DNA from: Glaciecola sp. KUL10
GTDB lineage: Bacteria > Pseudomonadota > Gammaproteobacteria > Enterobacterales > Alteromonadaceae
Length of the DNA: 64,000 nt
Reading direction: 5' to 3'
NCBI RefSeq assembly: GCF_003203515.1
Contig: NZ_BGNG01000003.1
Location: 62,001 to 126,000, forward strand
The first letter of the stretch is position 1. Every line of letters begins with the position of its first letter. Both the position numbers and the translations under genes were made by a program. Under the pieces are notes generated by a model. That model made no database searches. It saw nothing but the letters and a program-made list of their open reading frames with translations, and had not been told where the DNA came from. Positions 1-7,598 of this stretch are shown piece by piece.

Positions 1-136
1 TTAGTTTTGCCTTTAATTCATCGTTGTTTAGTAGAATATCAAAACACCTAAAATAAGATTTCAGCGCTTTAAGCTCTGTTTTCTATTAGCTGTAACTATT
101 CTTTATCTACCAATACTCATTGCCTGTCTGTGGCCG

Positions 137-379
137 TTAAAAGGCAACGCCATATTTTTCCATCGTTTTTAAACCGGTATGATAAGAACCAAAGTCAATA
201 ACGTCATCCATTTCTAATGACACTTCAAATACATCTTCTAACTCTGCAATTAGTGCCATGTGACCAACAGAATCCCACGTTTCAATGCTTGAATACTCTA
301 ATTTTTCATTCAGATCTTCAGGTTCGATTTCCAACACTTCAATGAAAGCATCATCATATTTTTTTCGATTTTCACTCAT
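137..379 (-). CDS. Acyl carrier protein (surface-sugar cluster)
   Basis: An 80-residue acyl carrier protein that would carry an acyl group on a 4'-phosphopantetheine arm in the cytoplasm. The attachment serine is in WDSVGHM (Ser37 from the chosen start), at the head of helix 2, and the rest is acidic as usual for ACPs. I start it at the ATG at 379 because GGAG lies 8 nt upstream. A TTG at 391 is in frame but abuts the stop of the preceding gene and has no ribosome site of its own. It is the last gene seen of a minus-strand operon with the transketolase pair and the NeuD-like acetyltransferase. ACPs of this kind occur in flagellin and O-antigen glycan clusters, where they supply acyl groups for amino sugars; that role here is inference. 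Bases 1-136, downstream, show nothing I can name. Confidence 0.85.
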   Translation of the reverse strand: MSENRKKYDDAFIEVLEIEPEDLNEKLEYSSIETWDSVGHMALIAELEDVFEVSLEMDDVIDFGSYHTGLKTMEKYGVAF

Positions 380-391
380 TTTTTTCTCCAA

Positions 392-1033
392 CTACTTAAA
401 TACTTGTTTGTTTGTATTTTGTTTTAATACTCGCGCCGGATTTCCCATCGCGATAACGTTATCTGGGATGTCTCTATGCACAACCGACCCCATACCTATT
501 ATTGTATTGTCACCGATAGTAAGTCCCTCTTTGACCGATGCTCCCATTCCAATATAAGCAGACTTTCCAATCTTAGTACCACCGCCAATATTTGCTTGCG
601 ATGAAATTACACTAGACTCACCAACATGAACGTCATGACCAACAATAGAAGCGGTATTCAACGCAACATTGCGTTCAAGTTGCGCAGTTGCTTGAACAGA
701 ACAAAAAGGAGCAATAATCCCTCCATCTTTGATAATTGCCTTTTGGGAGACAAATGCATGCTTTGAAATAATGCTTCGTAATTTCAGCTTTGATTTTTCT
801 ACGCGTGCTAACATTTGAGACCTTAACGATGGCTCACCAACAGCAACTGTAAGATAGGCAATAAGTTCAGAACTAAAGCAGGTGATTGAACTATCGAGTT
901 TAGGGTTAAAGTATGCTTCATCAACCAGAAATGATGTTTTAAAATCTGTGTCGCTACCTAAATGTGAGTGCAAAATATCCATGCACTCATGTCCAAATCC
1001 ACCGGCGCCAAAAAGATACCAAGAATCAATCAC
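392..1033 (-). CDS. NeuD/PglD-like sugar O/N-acetyltransferase
   Basis: A 213-residue protein of the sialic-acid O-acetyltransferase NeuD / PglD family. The N-terminus has a Rossmann-like nucleotide-sugar binding loop (YLFGAGGFGHE, residues 6-16). From about residue 100 to 200 comes a left-handed beta-helix of hexapeptide repeats (for example VALNTASIVGHDVHVGESS, then IGKSAYIGMGASV), ending in the usual GNPARVLK. Family members use acetyl-CoA to acetylate amino sugars in the cytoplasm. The start is GTG at 1033, overlapping the transketolase stop as GTGA, so translation is probably coupled. The acyl donor could instead be the ACP encoded next door, which would fit the operon but is inference. 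The exact sugar substrate cannot be read from sequence. Confidence 0.85.
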   Translation of the reverse strand: MIDSWYLFGAGGFGHECMDILHSHLGSDTDFKTSFLVDEAYFNPKLDSSITCFSSELIAYLTVAVGEPSLRSQMLARVEKSKLKLRSIISKHAFVSQKAIIKDGGIIAPFCSVQATAQLERNVALNTASIVGHDVHVGESSVISSQANIGGGTKIGKSAYIGMGASVKEGLTIGDNTIIGMGSVVHRDIPDNVIAMGNPARVLKQNTNKQVFK

Positions 1034-1998
1034 GACAGATGCTCCATTACTAGGGATTTAATACCATGTGCGTCAAGGCCATATAAATTAAGCAAATATT
1101 CATAATCACCTGTTTCCAAATATTCATCCGGTAACGATCGATTAATTATTTTCGTGGTAAATAGTGAATATTTAACGATTAGCTCGGCAATTATTGAGTA
1201 CAAGCCCCCAATCTTCGTATGTTCTTCACACACAAACAGTATTTCGGAGTCCTTAACAAGCTCAATCAAAGCTGCCTCATCGATAGGCTTAAGGGTACTT
1301 AGGTGTAGCAAACCAAGTGTTGTTCCCTCATTAGCTAAAAGATCAATAGCAGAAAGAGCATGCCCGCTAGTGGTGCCGGTTGAAAGAATATTTACCTTAG
1401 CTTTAGGACGCACCCAAGTTGATTTTCCTATTTGAAAGTCAAATCTTTCTTCGAAAACAACTGGGTAATTTGGCGCACCGGTTAATCTGACGTAACAAGG
1501 CTGGTCATAATCAGAGAGCTTTTCAATCATCAATGCTAACTCAAAGCCATCTGCGGGCGATAAAATTGTCAGTCCGGGAATTGCTCGCATCACTGAAACA
1601 TCCTCAAGCCCAAAATGAGAATTGCCCAAAAATGCCATAGATAGACCACTGCCCAAACCAATTAGTTTGACCGGCTCTTTCATATACCCCATGTTCATTC
1701 TAACTTGTTCAGCCGCTCGCATAGTCGCAAATGGAGCAAACGTTGATGCAAATACATTGTATTCACAACGTGATAAGCCTGCAGCAACGCCAATCATATT
1801 TTGTTCTGCAATGCCTACATTGACGAATCTTTCGGGGTAATTAGAGTAAAAGCTAGCTAAACCAGAAGAACGCCCCAAGTCAGCTGACATGAGCAGAACG
1901 TTTTCATTCTCCTTAGCAAGGGTTGACACGATCTTTCCATAAACCGCTCGGATTCCCATTTTAGACCATCGCTTGGCGGTTTTAGCATCAAACTTCAC
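1030..1998 (-). CDS. Transketolase-like, C-terminal subunit
   Basis: The 322-residue pyrimidine-binding and C-terminal half of a two-subunit transketolase. It carries the family pattern around RFVNVGIAEQNMIGVAAGLS, where the glutamate of GIAEQ activates thiamine diphosphate, followed by GLEDVSVMRAIPG. I choose GTG at 1998, preceded by GGAGGT with a good spacing; it overlaps the end of the N-terminal subunit by 11 nt. An in-frame TTG at 2019 is less likely. The housekeeping transketolase of gammaproteobacteria is a single chain of about 660 residues. A split pair inside a sugar cluster is probably a specialised enzyme moving a two-carbon unit to make an unusual or branched sugar (inference). 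It should form a heterotetramer with the adjacent N-terminal subunit. Confidence 0.85.
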   Translation of the reverse strand: MKFDAKTAKRWSKMGIRAVYGKIVSTLAKENENVLLMSADLGRSSGLASFYSNYPERFVNVGIAEQNMIGVAAGLSRCEYNVFASTFAPFATMRAAEQVRMNMGYMKEPVKLIGLGSGLSMAFLGNSHFGLEDVSVMRAIPGLTILSPADGFELALMIEKLSDYDQPCYVRLTGAPNYPVVFEERFDFQIGKSTWVRPKAKVNILSTGTTSGHALSAIDLLANEGTTLGLLHLSTLKPIDEAALIELVKDSEILFVCEEHTKIGGLYSIIAELIVKYSLFTTKIINRSLPDEYLETGDYEYLLNLYGLDAHGIKSLVMEHLS

Positions 1999-2809
1999 TA
2001 GTAACCTCCAATTCAGCAATACATTTTTGATAAGTCAGTTCGGTGATTCTGTTATGGTGCCAATCATTATTGCCTTCCATAAACGTAAACCCTTTACCCT
2101 TGGTCGTCTTTGCAACAACTGCGACTGGACAACTTGAAGTTTCACTTGAATCCTTTAGTGCGCCCAGGATCTGATCGTAGTCGTGACCATCGATTGCAAT
2201 GACTTTCCATCCAAAAGATCGCCACATATCTGCTAGCTGTTTTGTTCCATGGTAGGCAGTCTCGCCATCATTTCTCATTCCATTAACATCGATAATAGCG
2301 GTTAGATTATTCAGTTTATTTTCAGCAGCGAATTGCGCAGCCTCCCACACGGAGCCTTCGTTACATTCACCATCGCCCAAAACAGTAAATACTCTGTTGG
2401 CTCGATTTCGCATTTTAAAACCCAAGGCCATCCCAGAAGCATAGGAGATGCCTTGGCCAAGACTTCCATTAGAGGATTCAATACCGATATCTAAATTTTT
2501 AATTGGGTGAGCTATCAGTTTGCTTCCGTTGGTTTGGAAGGTTGCGAGTGTTTCATCATCAATGAATCTATACATATGCAAAACTGCCAAATGTGCAAGC
2601 ACAGTATGCCCTTTGCTCAAGATAAATATATCTCTTTCAGGCCACATTGGATTGGTATAATCATGCTTCAGTACACTCTCATAAAGTACAGTCAAAATAT
2701 CGACGATACTCAACGCGCCCCCAATATGCGCGGGATGGCCACAATCAAATGCAGATTGAATCATCTGTTTTCGAATTTTTGAGCTCAACTCAGTGTAATT
2801 GACCGACAT
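1988..2809 (-). CDS. Transketolase-like, N-terminal subunit
   Basis: The 273-residue thiamine-diphosphate-binding half of a split transketolase. The cofactor motif begins with GDGECNEGSVWEAAQF and ends about 28 residues later in the expected Asn (IIDVNGMRNDG). Conserved active-site histidines appear in CGHPAHIGGALS and SKGHTVLAHLA. The ATG at 2809 is preceded by AAAGGG about 8 nt upstream. It leads the visible operon (this gene, the C-terminal subunit, NeuD-like, ACP). No terminator separates it from the downstream subunit, and their reading frames overlap, which favours equal synthesis. Donor and acceptor sugars are unknown. Confidence 0.87.
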   Translation of the reverse strand: MSVNYTELSSKIRKQMIQSAFDCGHPAHIGGALSIVDILTVLYESVLKHDYTNPMWPERDIFILSKGHTVLAHLAVLHMYRFIDDETLATFQTNGSKLIAHPIKNLDIGIESSNGSLGQGISYASGMALGFKMRNRANRVFTVLGDGECNEGSVWEAAQFAAENKLNNLTAIIDVNGMRNDGETAYHGTKQLADMWRSFGWKVIAIDGHDYDQILGALKDSSETSSCPVAVVAKTTKGKGFTFMEGNNDWHHNRITELTYQKCIAELEVTSEV

Positions 2810-2881
2810 TATGTTGCCCTTTCAGAACTTATTAAGGTGTAAATACCTAATCTTTTTGGAGACTTATAAGCGGATAAGCAC

Positions 2882-2928
2882 TTTTTATGCCGTTTTTAAT
2901 GTCGTTTTTGATGCTGCTCTTAATGAAT
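2882..2928. repeat. Short imperfect 12-bp tandem repeat
   Basis: Four imperfect units of 11-12 bp of the form TTTTTRATGYCG run one after another in the gap between the transketolase operon and oadB. They are too short and degenerate to suggest a function. They may include promoter material for the transketolase operon. Confidence 0.4.
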
Positions 2929-2960
2929 AAGAATAAGCGGTGAATGGATGTGAACATAAA

Positions 2961-2994
2961 AAACCTCGAAAATTATCTTTAAAATTCGAGGTTT
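2961..2994 (-). terminator. Terminator of the oadGAB operon
   Basis: A 10-bp inverted repeat (AAACCTCGAA and TTCGAGGTTT) lies about 50 nt beyond the oadB stop. Read on the minus strand it is followed by a run of Ts, the form of a Rho-independent terminator. It separates oadGAB from the downstream sugar operon. Confidence 0.75.
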
Positions 2995-3042
2995 AATTCA
3001 GGTTTTTATTTTAAGAGATTGAGAATATGGGTAATCAGTTCA

Positions 3043-4173
3043 TTAACCTACCAACGCCAACAATATCCCAGCCGCCACAGCACTACCCAGCACCCCAGCA
3101 ACATTCGGCCCCATCGCATGCATCAGCAAGAAGTTATGAGGGTTATTTTCTAAGCCAACCTTATTAACAACTCGTGCAGCCATCGGAACAGCAGAGACAC
3201 CAGCAGCGCCAACTAGTGGGTTGATGTTTTCTTTACTTAGCTTGTTCATTAATTTAGCCATTAAAACACCGGCGGCAGTACCAATACTGAATGCAACTGC
3301 ACCCAAGGCAAGGATGCCCAGCGTTTCAACATTCAGAAATGACTCGGCACTGAGTTTTGAACCGACACCTAAGCCTAGGAAGATAGTCACAATGTTGATT
3401 AACTCGTTTTGAGCTGTATTACTCAAGCGATCAACCACACCGCACTCTTTTAATAGATTGCCGAAACAAAACATACCTACAAGCGGTGATGCAGACGGCA
3501 AGAATATAAGCGTTGCGCCTAATACTGCCAGTGGAAATAATATCTTTTCTTTTTTAGATACTTCACGCAACTGTCCCATCTGAATTTTACGCTCTTCTGG
3601 TGACGTCAAAGCGTTCATAATAGGAGGCTGAATGATAGGCACAAGTGCCATGTACGAATAAGCAGCGACAGCAATCGCACCCAGTAACTCTGGTGCTAAC
3701 TTTGAGGCTAAGAAAATTGCCGTTGGGCCATCTGCGCCACCGATGATGGCGATGGCAGAAGCATCTTGCAGGGTAAACTCGAAACCTGGAATGCCATTTA
3801 ACAAAATTGCGCCAAAAAGCGTAGCAAAGATACCAAACTGAGCAGCTGCACCCAGTAGCAACATTCTTGGGTTTGCGATTAGTGCGCCGAAGTCTGTCAT
3901 TGCGCCTACGCCCATAAATATTAGCAATGGGAAGACACCAGTGTCGATCCCGATATAGTAGATATAATGAAGTAAACCGCCAACTTCACTAAAGCCAGCT
4001 AATGGAATATTTGTCAGTAATGCACCAAAGCCAATTGGAATAAGCAATAGAGGCTCAAACTTCCGGACGATCGCAAGGTAAAGTAATATACAGCCAACGA
4101 TCATCATGATGATCTGACCGGATTCAAAGTGCGGAATAGACGTGCTATTCCAAAGCGTCAAAAACTTATCCAT
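3043..4173 (-). CDS. oadB: Na+-pumping oxaloacetate decarboxylase, beta subunit
   Basis: A 376-residue polytopic inner-membrane protein, the sodium-translocating subunit that decarboxylates carboxybiotin on the alpha subunit and exports Na+. The family signatures [15 protein letters not shown] and [15 protein letters not shown] are present; the latter holds the membrane aspartate used for Na+ coupling. About nine to eleven hydrophobic segments are spread along the length, normal for OadB. It follows oadA with a 3-nt gap and is the last gene of oadG-oadA-oadB. A closely related methylmalonyl-CoA or glutaconyl-CoA decarboxylase is the only serious alternative, and the neighbouring alpha subunit with a pyruvate-carboxylase-type domain argues for oxaloacetate. 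Confidence 0.93.
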   Translation of the reverse strand: MDKFLTLWNSTSIPHFESGQIIMMIVGCILLYLAIVRKFEPLLLIPIGFGALLTNIPLAGFSEVGGLLHYIYYIGIDTGVFPLLIFMGVGAMTDFGALIANPRMLLLGAAAQFGIFATLFGAILLNGIPGFEFTLQDASAIAIIGGADGPTAIFLASKLAPELLGAIAVAAYSYMALVPIIQPPIMNALTSPEERKIQMGQLREVSKKEKILFPLAVLGATLIFLPSASPLVGMFCFGNLLKECGVVDRLSNTAQNELINIVTIFLGLGVGSKLSAESFLNVETLGILALGAVAFSIGTAAGVLMAKLMNKLSKENINPLVGAAGVSAVPMAARVVNKVGLENNPHNFLLMHAMGPNVAGVLGSAVAAGILLALVG

Positions 4174-4176
4174 GTA

Positions 4177-5964
4177 TTAGCCTACTACCATAATAGCTTG
4201 ACCTGAGGTGACTGAATCGCCTTCATTGACAAGAATTTGCTGAACACTGCCAGAAACAGCTGCTCGCACTTCAGTTTCCATTTTCATAGCCTCTAAGATG
4301 ACAATAACATCACCTTCGTTGACCATTTGACCTTGGCGTACCAAAATCTTGAAAATGTTGCCTGACAACGGAGCGTTGATATCTTGACTCGGTCCACTGC
4401 TAGCTTGCGCGGCCTGTTGTGGCGCAGGATTAGAAGAACCGGCCTCAGAAATGTGTTTAACCTCACCATTTTCAGCCACTTCAACATCATAAATCACGCC
4501 TTCTACTTTTACCTGATAAGCAGCAGCATCACCCGCAATAGCGCTTGAATCAGTTGTGTTGACGATATCGTTTGGATCTTTAGGTGCAGCCTCAAATGCT
4601 GAAGGATTATCGCGATTTTCAATGAATTTAAGACCGATTTGCGGGAACAGTGCATATGTCAAAACATCGTCGACTTTTGCATCTGCGATACGCAAGCCTT
4701 TATCACTTGTTAGTTGATCAAGTTCTGCTTCAAGCTTTTCTAACTCCGCATCAATAACATCTGCAGGACGACAAGTAATGGCTTCTGCACCATCAAGCAC
4801 ACGATCTTGCAGCTCTTTATTGACAGGTGCTGCTGTCGCGCCATATTCGCCTTTTAACACACCTGCGGTTTCTTTACTGATGCTTTTGTAGCGTTCGCCA
4901 GTCAGCACATTCAATACGGCTTGAGTACCCACAATTTGAGAGGTTGGCGTAACCAATGGAATAAAGCCAAGGTCTTCGCGTACTCTTGGAATTTCTTGTA
5001 ATACCTCATCAAACTTGTCTTCGGCGCCCTGCTCTTTTAGTTGGCTTTCCATGTTGGTGAGCATTCCGCCAGGGACTTGTGCATTTAGTATTCTAGCATC
5101 GACGCCCTTGAGGCTACCTTCATACTGAGCATATTTAAGGCGCACGTCTCTAAAGTACGTAGCAATTGGTGTAAGTGCCTCTTGCGAAATGCCAGTGTCT
5201 CTTTCAGTATCCTCTACAATTGATACAAGGGTTTCTGTTGCCGAATGGCCGTAAGTCATGCTCATTGGCGAAATCGCTGTATCGAGCATATCAATGCCTG
5301 CATCAATCGCTTTTTGATAAGTCGCTGTGCTTAGACCTGTTGTCGCGTGACACTGCATAGCGATAGGTACACTTACTGTTTCTTTTAGTCCCTTAATTAA
5401 CGCTTCACAGTCATATGGCTTCAACAAACCTGCCATGTCTTTGATACAAATTGAATGAACACCCATGTCTTCTAGCTTTTTAGCCATATCTAGCCAAAGT
5501 GGCAATGAATGCACGGGACTTACTGTATATGAAATAGTGCCTTGTGCGTGAGCACCGACTTTTATAGCTGCTTTTACTGCCGTTTCTAAATTACGTACGT
5601 CATTCATTGCATCAAAGATACGGAACACATCCACACCGTTTGTATGCGCACGTTCAACGAACTTTTCAACTACGTCATCTGCGTAATGGCGATAACCTAA
5701 AAGGTTTTGACCTCGCAAAAGCATTTGTTGCTTGGTGTTAGGCATTGCCGCTTTTAAAAGCCTGATGCGCTCCCACGGATCTTCGCCGAGATAGCGAATA
5801 CATGCATCAAAGGTTGCTCCGCCCCAAGATTCAACTGACCAATAGCCAATTTTGTCTAGCTTTTCTGCAATGGGTAACATGTCTTCGATACGCAAACGCG
5901 TCGCAAGCAATGATTGATGAGCGTCACGTAATACTAGCTCCGTGAGCTTTAATGGGTTAGCCAT
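4177..5964 (-). CDS. oadA: Oxaloacetate decarboxylase, alpha subunit
   Basis: A 595-residue cytoplasmic subunit that transfers the carboxyl group of oxaloacetate to biotin, giving pyruvate. The N-terminal carboxyltransferase TIM barrel opens with TELVLRDAHQSLLATRLR, as in pyruvate carboxylase, and includes MQCHATTGLSTATYQKA with metal-binding histidine. A conserved carboxylase domain follows. A flexible Ala/Ser/Pro linker (about 505-525) leads to the biotinyl domain, with biotin on Lys561 in EAMKMETEV. Length and domain order are normal. It sits between oadG (upstream, 24 nt) and oadB in one operon. In marine bacteria this pump lets fermentation or organic-acid metabolism build a sodium gradient, which can also feed sodium-driven motors. 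Confidence 0.95.
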   Translation of the reverse strand: MANPLKLTELVLRDAHQSLLATRLRIEDMLPIAEKLDKIGYWSVESWGGATFDACIRYLGEDPWERIRLLKAAMPNTKQQMLLRGQNLLGYRHYADDVVEKFVERAHTNGVDVFRIFDAMNDVRNLETAVKAAIKVGAHAQGTISYTVSPVHSLPLWLDMAKKLEDMGVHSICIKDMAGLLKPYDCEALIKGLKETVSVPIAMQCHATTGLSTATYQKAIDAGIDMLDTAISPMSMTYGHSATETLVSIVEDTERDTGISQEALTPIATYFRDVRLKYAQYEGSLKGVDARILNAQVPGGMLTNMESQLKEQGAEDKFDEVLQEIPRVREDLGFIPLVTPTSQIVGTQAVLNVLTGERYKSISKETAGVLKGEYGATAAPVNKELQDRVLDGAEAITCRPADVIDAELEKLEAELDQLTSDKGLRIADAKVDDVLTYALFPQIGLKFIENRDNPSAFEAAPKDPNDIVNTTDSSAIAGDAAAYQVKVEGVIYDVEVAENGEVKHISEAGSSNPAPQQAAQASSGPSQDINAPLSGNIFKILVRQGQMVNEGDVIVILEAMKMETEVRAAVSGSVQQILVNEGDSVTSGQAIMVVG

Positions 5965-5988
5965 AAGTAATTCCCTAAGGTAAAAGTC

Positions 5989-6264
5989 TTAACTGTGCAA
6001 TTTGTGTCTATGCAAATTAACTGCGGTCTGTATCGCCGCCTTAATTTGAGGGCTTACTGTCGCTTGAGCAGGAGTAGGTGCAATATTGTTATTCTTGTGG
6101 GTGTTACTGTTGTTTGCACTACTGGTTGTGTCTTCGGGTGATGGAAACATTTTACAGTACCAAGCGATACCTTTTATTCCACCAATTAAAAGGGTGAGAA
6201 AAGCAAATACGACTGACATGCCTACCGCAAGCAACATACCTGCTTCTGTTAACTGTTCTGCCAT
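5989..6264 (-). CDS. oadG: Oxaloacetate decarboxylase, gamma subunit
   Basis: A 91-residue small subunit with one N-terminal membrane helix (about 8-32, LLAVGMSVVFAFLTLLIGGIKG) and a polar cytoplasmic tail ending in a histidine-containing region (HRHKLHS). In the family this tail binds Zn2+ and the alpha subunit and assembles the complex. It is first in the oadGAB operon, the standard order. The 240 bp upstream, as far as the tRNA-Arg terminator, should hold the operon promoter; I see no clear operator there. Confidence 0.88.
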   Translation of the reverse strand: MAEQLTEAGMLLAVGMSVVFAFLTLLIGGIKGIAWYCKMFPSPEDTTSSANNSNTHKNNNIAPTPAQATVSPQIKAAIQTAVNLHRHKLHS

Positions 6265-6504
6265 TATCAGATTTCCTCGATTATTTACTGCGTCAAAATT
6301 CTGACTGAGTTTTTACCATGCGCCTATGTAAAACACAATCAAAAATAGGCTTTTGAATTGATTTAGAATAATAATTATGCAAGAAAAAAGAGTATAGCCG
6401 CAAATTTATTCAAATTTTCAGTAATTTCTACATATTTATGAAAATGCAGAGCTAAAGCAAAAAAGAAAAAACAATCGAAAAGCGAAAAATTCCAGACACA
6501 AAAA

Positions 6505-6532
6505 AGCCGCTAACCTAGAGAGGAAAGCGGCT
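6505..6532 (-). terminator. Terminator of the tRNA cluster
   Basis: A perfect 7-bp stem (AGCCGCT and AGCGGCT) with a 14-nt loop lies 10 nt beyond the 3' end of the last tRNA-Arg. It is followed on the minus strand by a T-run (TTTTTTG). It ends the tRNA transcript ahead of oadG. Confidence 0.8.
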
Positions 6533-6542
6533 GCTTTGTAAG

Positions 6543-6619
6543 TGGCGCGTGCGGAAGGATTCGAACCTCCGACCGCCTGGTTCGTAGCCAGGTACTCTAT
6601 CCAGCTGAGCTACGCACGC
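6543..6619 (-). tRNA. tRNA-Arg(ACG)
   Basis: A 77-nt tRNA gene with an encoded CCA. The acceptor stem is GCGTGCG paired with CGCACGC, the D arm begins TAGCTCAGCTGG, the anticodon loop CTACGAA gives anticodon ACG, and the T arm has GGAGGTTCGAATCCTTC. It closely matches the bacterial tRNA-Arg that reads CGN codons after A34-to-inosine editing. It is identical to the gene 60 nt upstream. Confidence 0.97.
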
Positions 6620-6679
6620 GCATTAAACTTTTAAAACTATTGACGAACTCCTAAAGCGCAAGCTTTAGTGTAAGAAGAT

Positions 6680-6756
6680 TGGCGCGTGCGGAAGGATTCG
6701 AACCTCCGACCGCCTGGTTCGTAGCCAGGTACTCTATCCAGCTGAGCTACGCACGC
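6680..6756 (-). tRNA. tRNA-Arg(ACG), second identical copy
   Basis: A 77-nt gene identical over its full length to the neighbouring tRNA-Arg: same acceptor stem, anticodon ACG and encoded CCA. The two are in tandem 60 nt apart and probably belong to one precursor with tRNA-Ser. This tandem follows csrA in many gammaproteobacteria and the copy number varies. Confidence 0.97.
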
Positions 6757-6834
6757 GCTGTCAACTTCTTACTGATGAAGGATACGGACCTTCAACCGCT
6801 GATACTATCAGCATTTAGCACCACTAAAATTCAA

Positions 6835-6927
6835 TGGCGGAGAGAGAGGGATTCGAACCCTCGATAGGGCTACAAACCCTATACTCCCTTAGCAGGGGAG
6901 CGCCTTCAGCCACTCGGCCACCTCTCC
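6835..6927 (-). tRNA. tRNA-Ser(GCT)
   Basis: A 93-nt tRNA gene with a long variable arm, as expected for serine. The acceptor stem begins GGAGAGG, the anticodon loop CTGCTAA gives anticodon GCU (codons AGC/AGU), the T arm has GAGGGTTCGAATCCCTC, and CCA is encoded. It lies between csrA and the two tRNA-Arg genes, a conserved gammaproteobacterial arrangement. Confidence 0.97.
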
Positions 6928-7076
6928 TAAATGTGGATGCGAAGTTTACTGATTCAGTCGTATAAGTCAACGGTTTTTTGGTAAAGTTTTGGTAAGCGAT
7001 AGTTTTTTAAGCAGTTGATTAAAAAAGCAACTTATTTTTAAACGTTAAATGAAAAACCAAGGTCTTAAAACACAAA

Positions 7077-7097
7077 AACTCAGACAATTGCTGAGTT
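7077..7097 (-). terminator. Terminator after csrA
   Basis: A 7-bp stem (AACTCAG and CTGAGTT) with a 7-nt loop lies 23 nt past the csrA stop. It is followed on the minus strand by TTTTTGTGTTTT. Confidence 0.7.
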
Positions 7098-7119
7098 CTT
7101 GATTCATGCCAAAAGTGAG

Positions 7120-7311
7120 CTATTCGCCAACGGCGACGTTGTTACCTTTTTCAGCTTGTATGCGCATATAGATTTCTTCGCGATGAACGGACACTTCTTT
7201 CGGAGCGTTAACGCCTATACGCACTTGATTTCCTTTAACACCTAACACAGTGACCGTGACATTATCGCCTACCATGAGCGTCTCACCCACTCTACGAGTT
7301 AAGATTAGCAT
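7120..7311 (-). CDS. csrA: Carbon storage regulator CsrA
   Basis: A 63-residue RNA-binding protein. It is nearly identical to the E. coli protein through [16 protein letters not shown] and [16 protein letters not shown]. The latter contains the arginine (about residue 44) that contacts GGA in target mRNAs. It works as a dimer, blocking or stabilising mRNAs for motility, biofilm and central metabolism. The start is ATG 7311, after GGAGAAAC. It lies downstream of alaS and upstream of tRNA-Ser in the conserved order. The 190 bp between the alaS terminator and csrA probably holds its promoter; I see no specific operator. Given the large flagellar locus here, CsrA is a likely post-transcriptional regulator of it (inference). 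Confidence 0.97.
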   Translation of the reverse strand: MLILTRRVGETLMVGDNVTVTVLGVKGNQVRIGVNAPKEVSVHREEIYMRIQAEKGNNVAVGE

Positions 7312-7504
7312 GATGTTTCTCCTTTATGTTCTATGCTATTTCCGATCTGATACCGCATTGTAAGAGATCGCCTACGTTGTTTAAACTATTAAAGTCGAAT
7401 AAAAGTTTAATTACCAGTAAAAAGTATGATTTTTGTTAATTAACTACAAGTCTTTATTATTATTCGGAAATAAACAAGAAATATTAAGAAAAAATATAAA
7501 AAAA

Positions 7505-7520
7505 CCCCGATAAATCGGGG
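7505..7520 (-). terminator. Terminator after alaS
   Basis: A GC-rich hairpin (CCCCGAT, AA, ATCGGGG) is followed on the minus strand by TTTTTTTATATTTTTT, a textbook Rho-independent terminator about 80 nt past the alaS stop. Confidence 0.9.
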
Positions 7521-7598
7521 CTTCAACAAACTCGCTTACAATCAATGGTACTTTTTCATTATTCTAAGTACAAAGCCACTCAGGCACCAAATCATCCT

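Noticed and set aside
6679..6867. A small plus-strand reading frame over tRNA-Arg and tRNA-Ser (ARAEGFEPPTAWF...)
   Set aside because: This peptide is the familiar translation of the tRNA-Arg antisense strand, not a gene.
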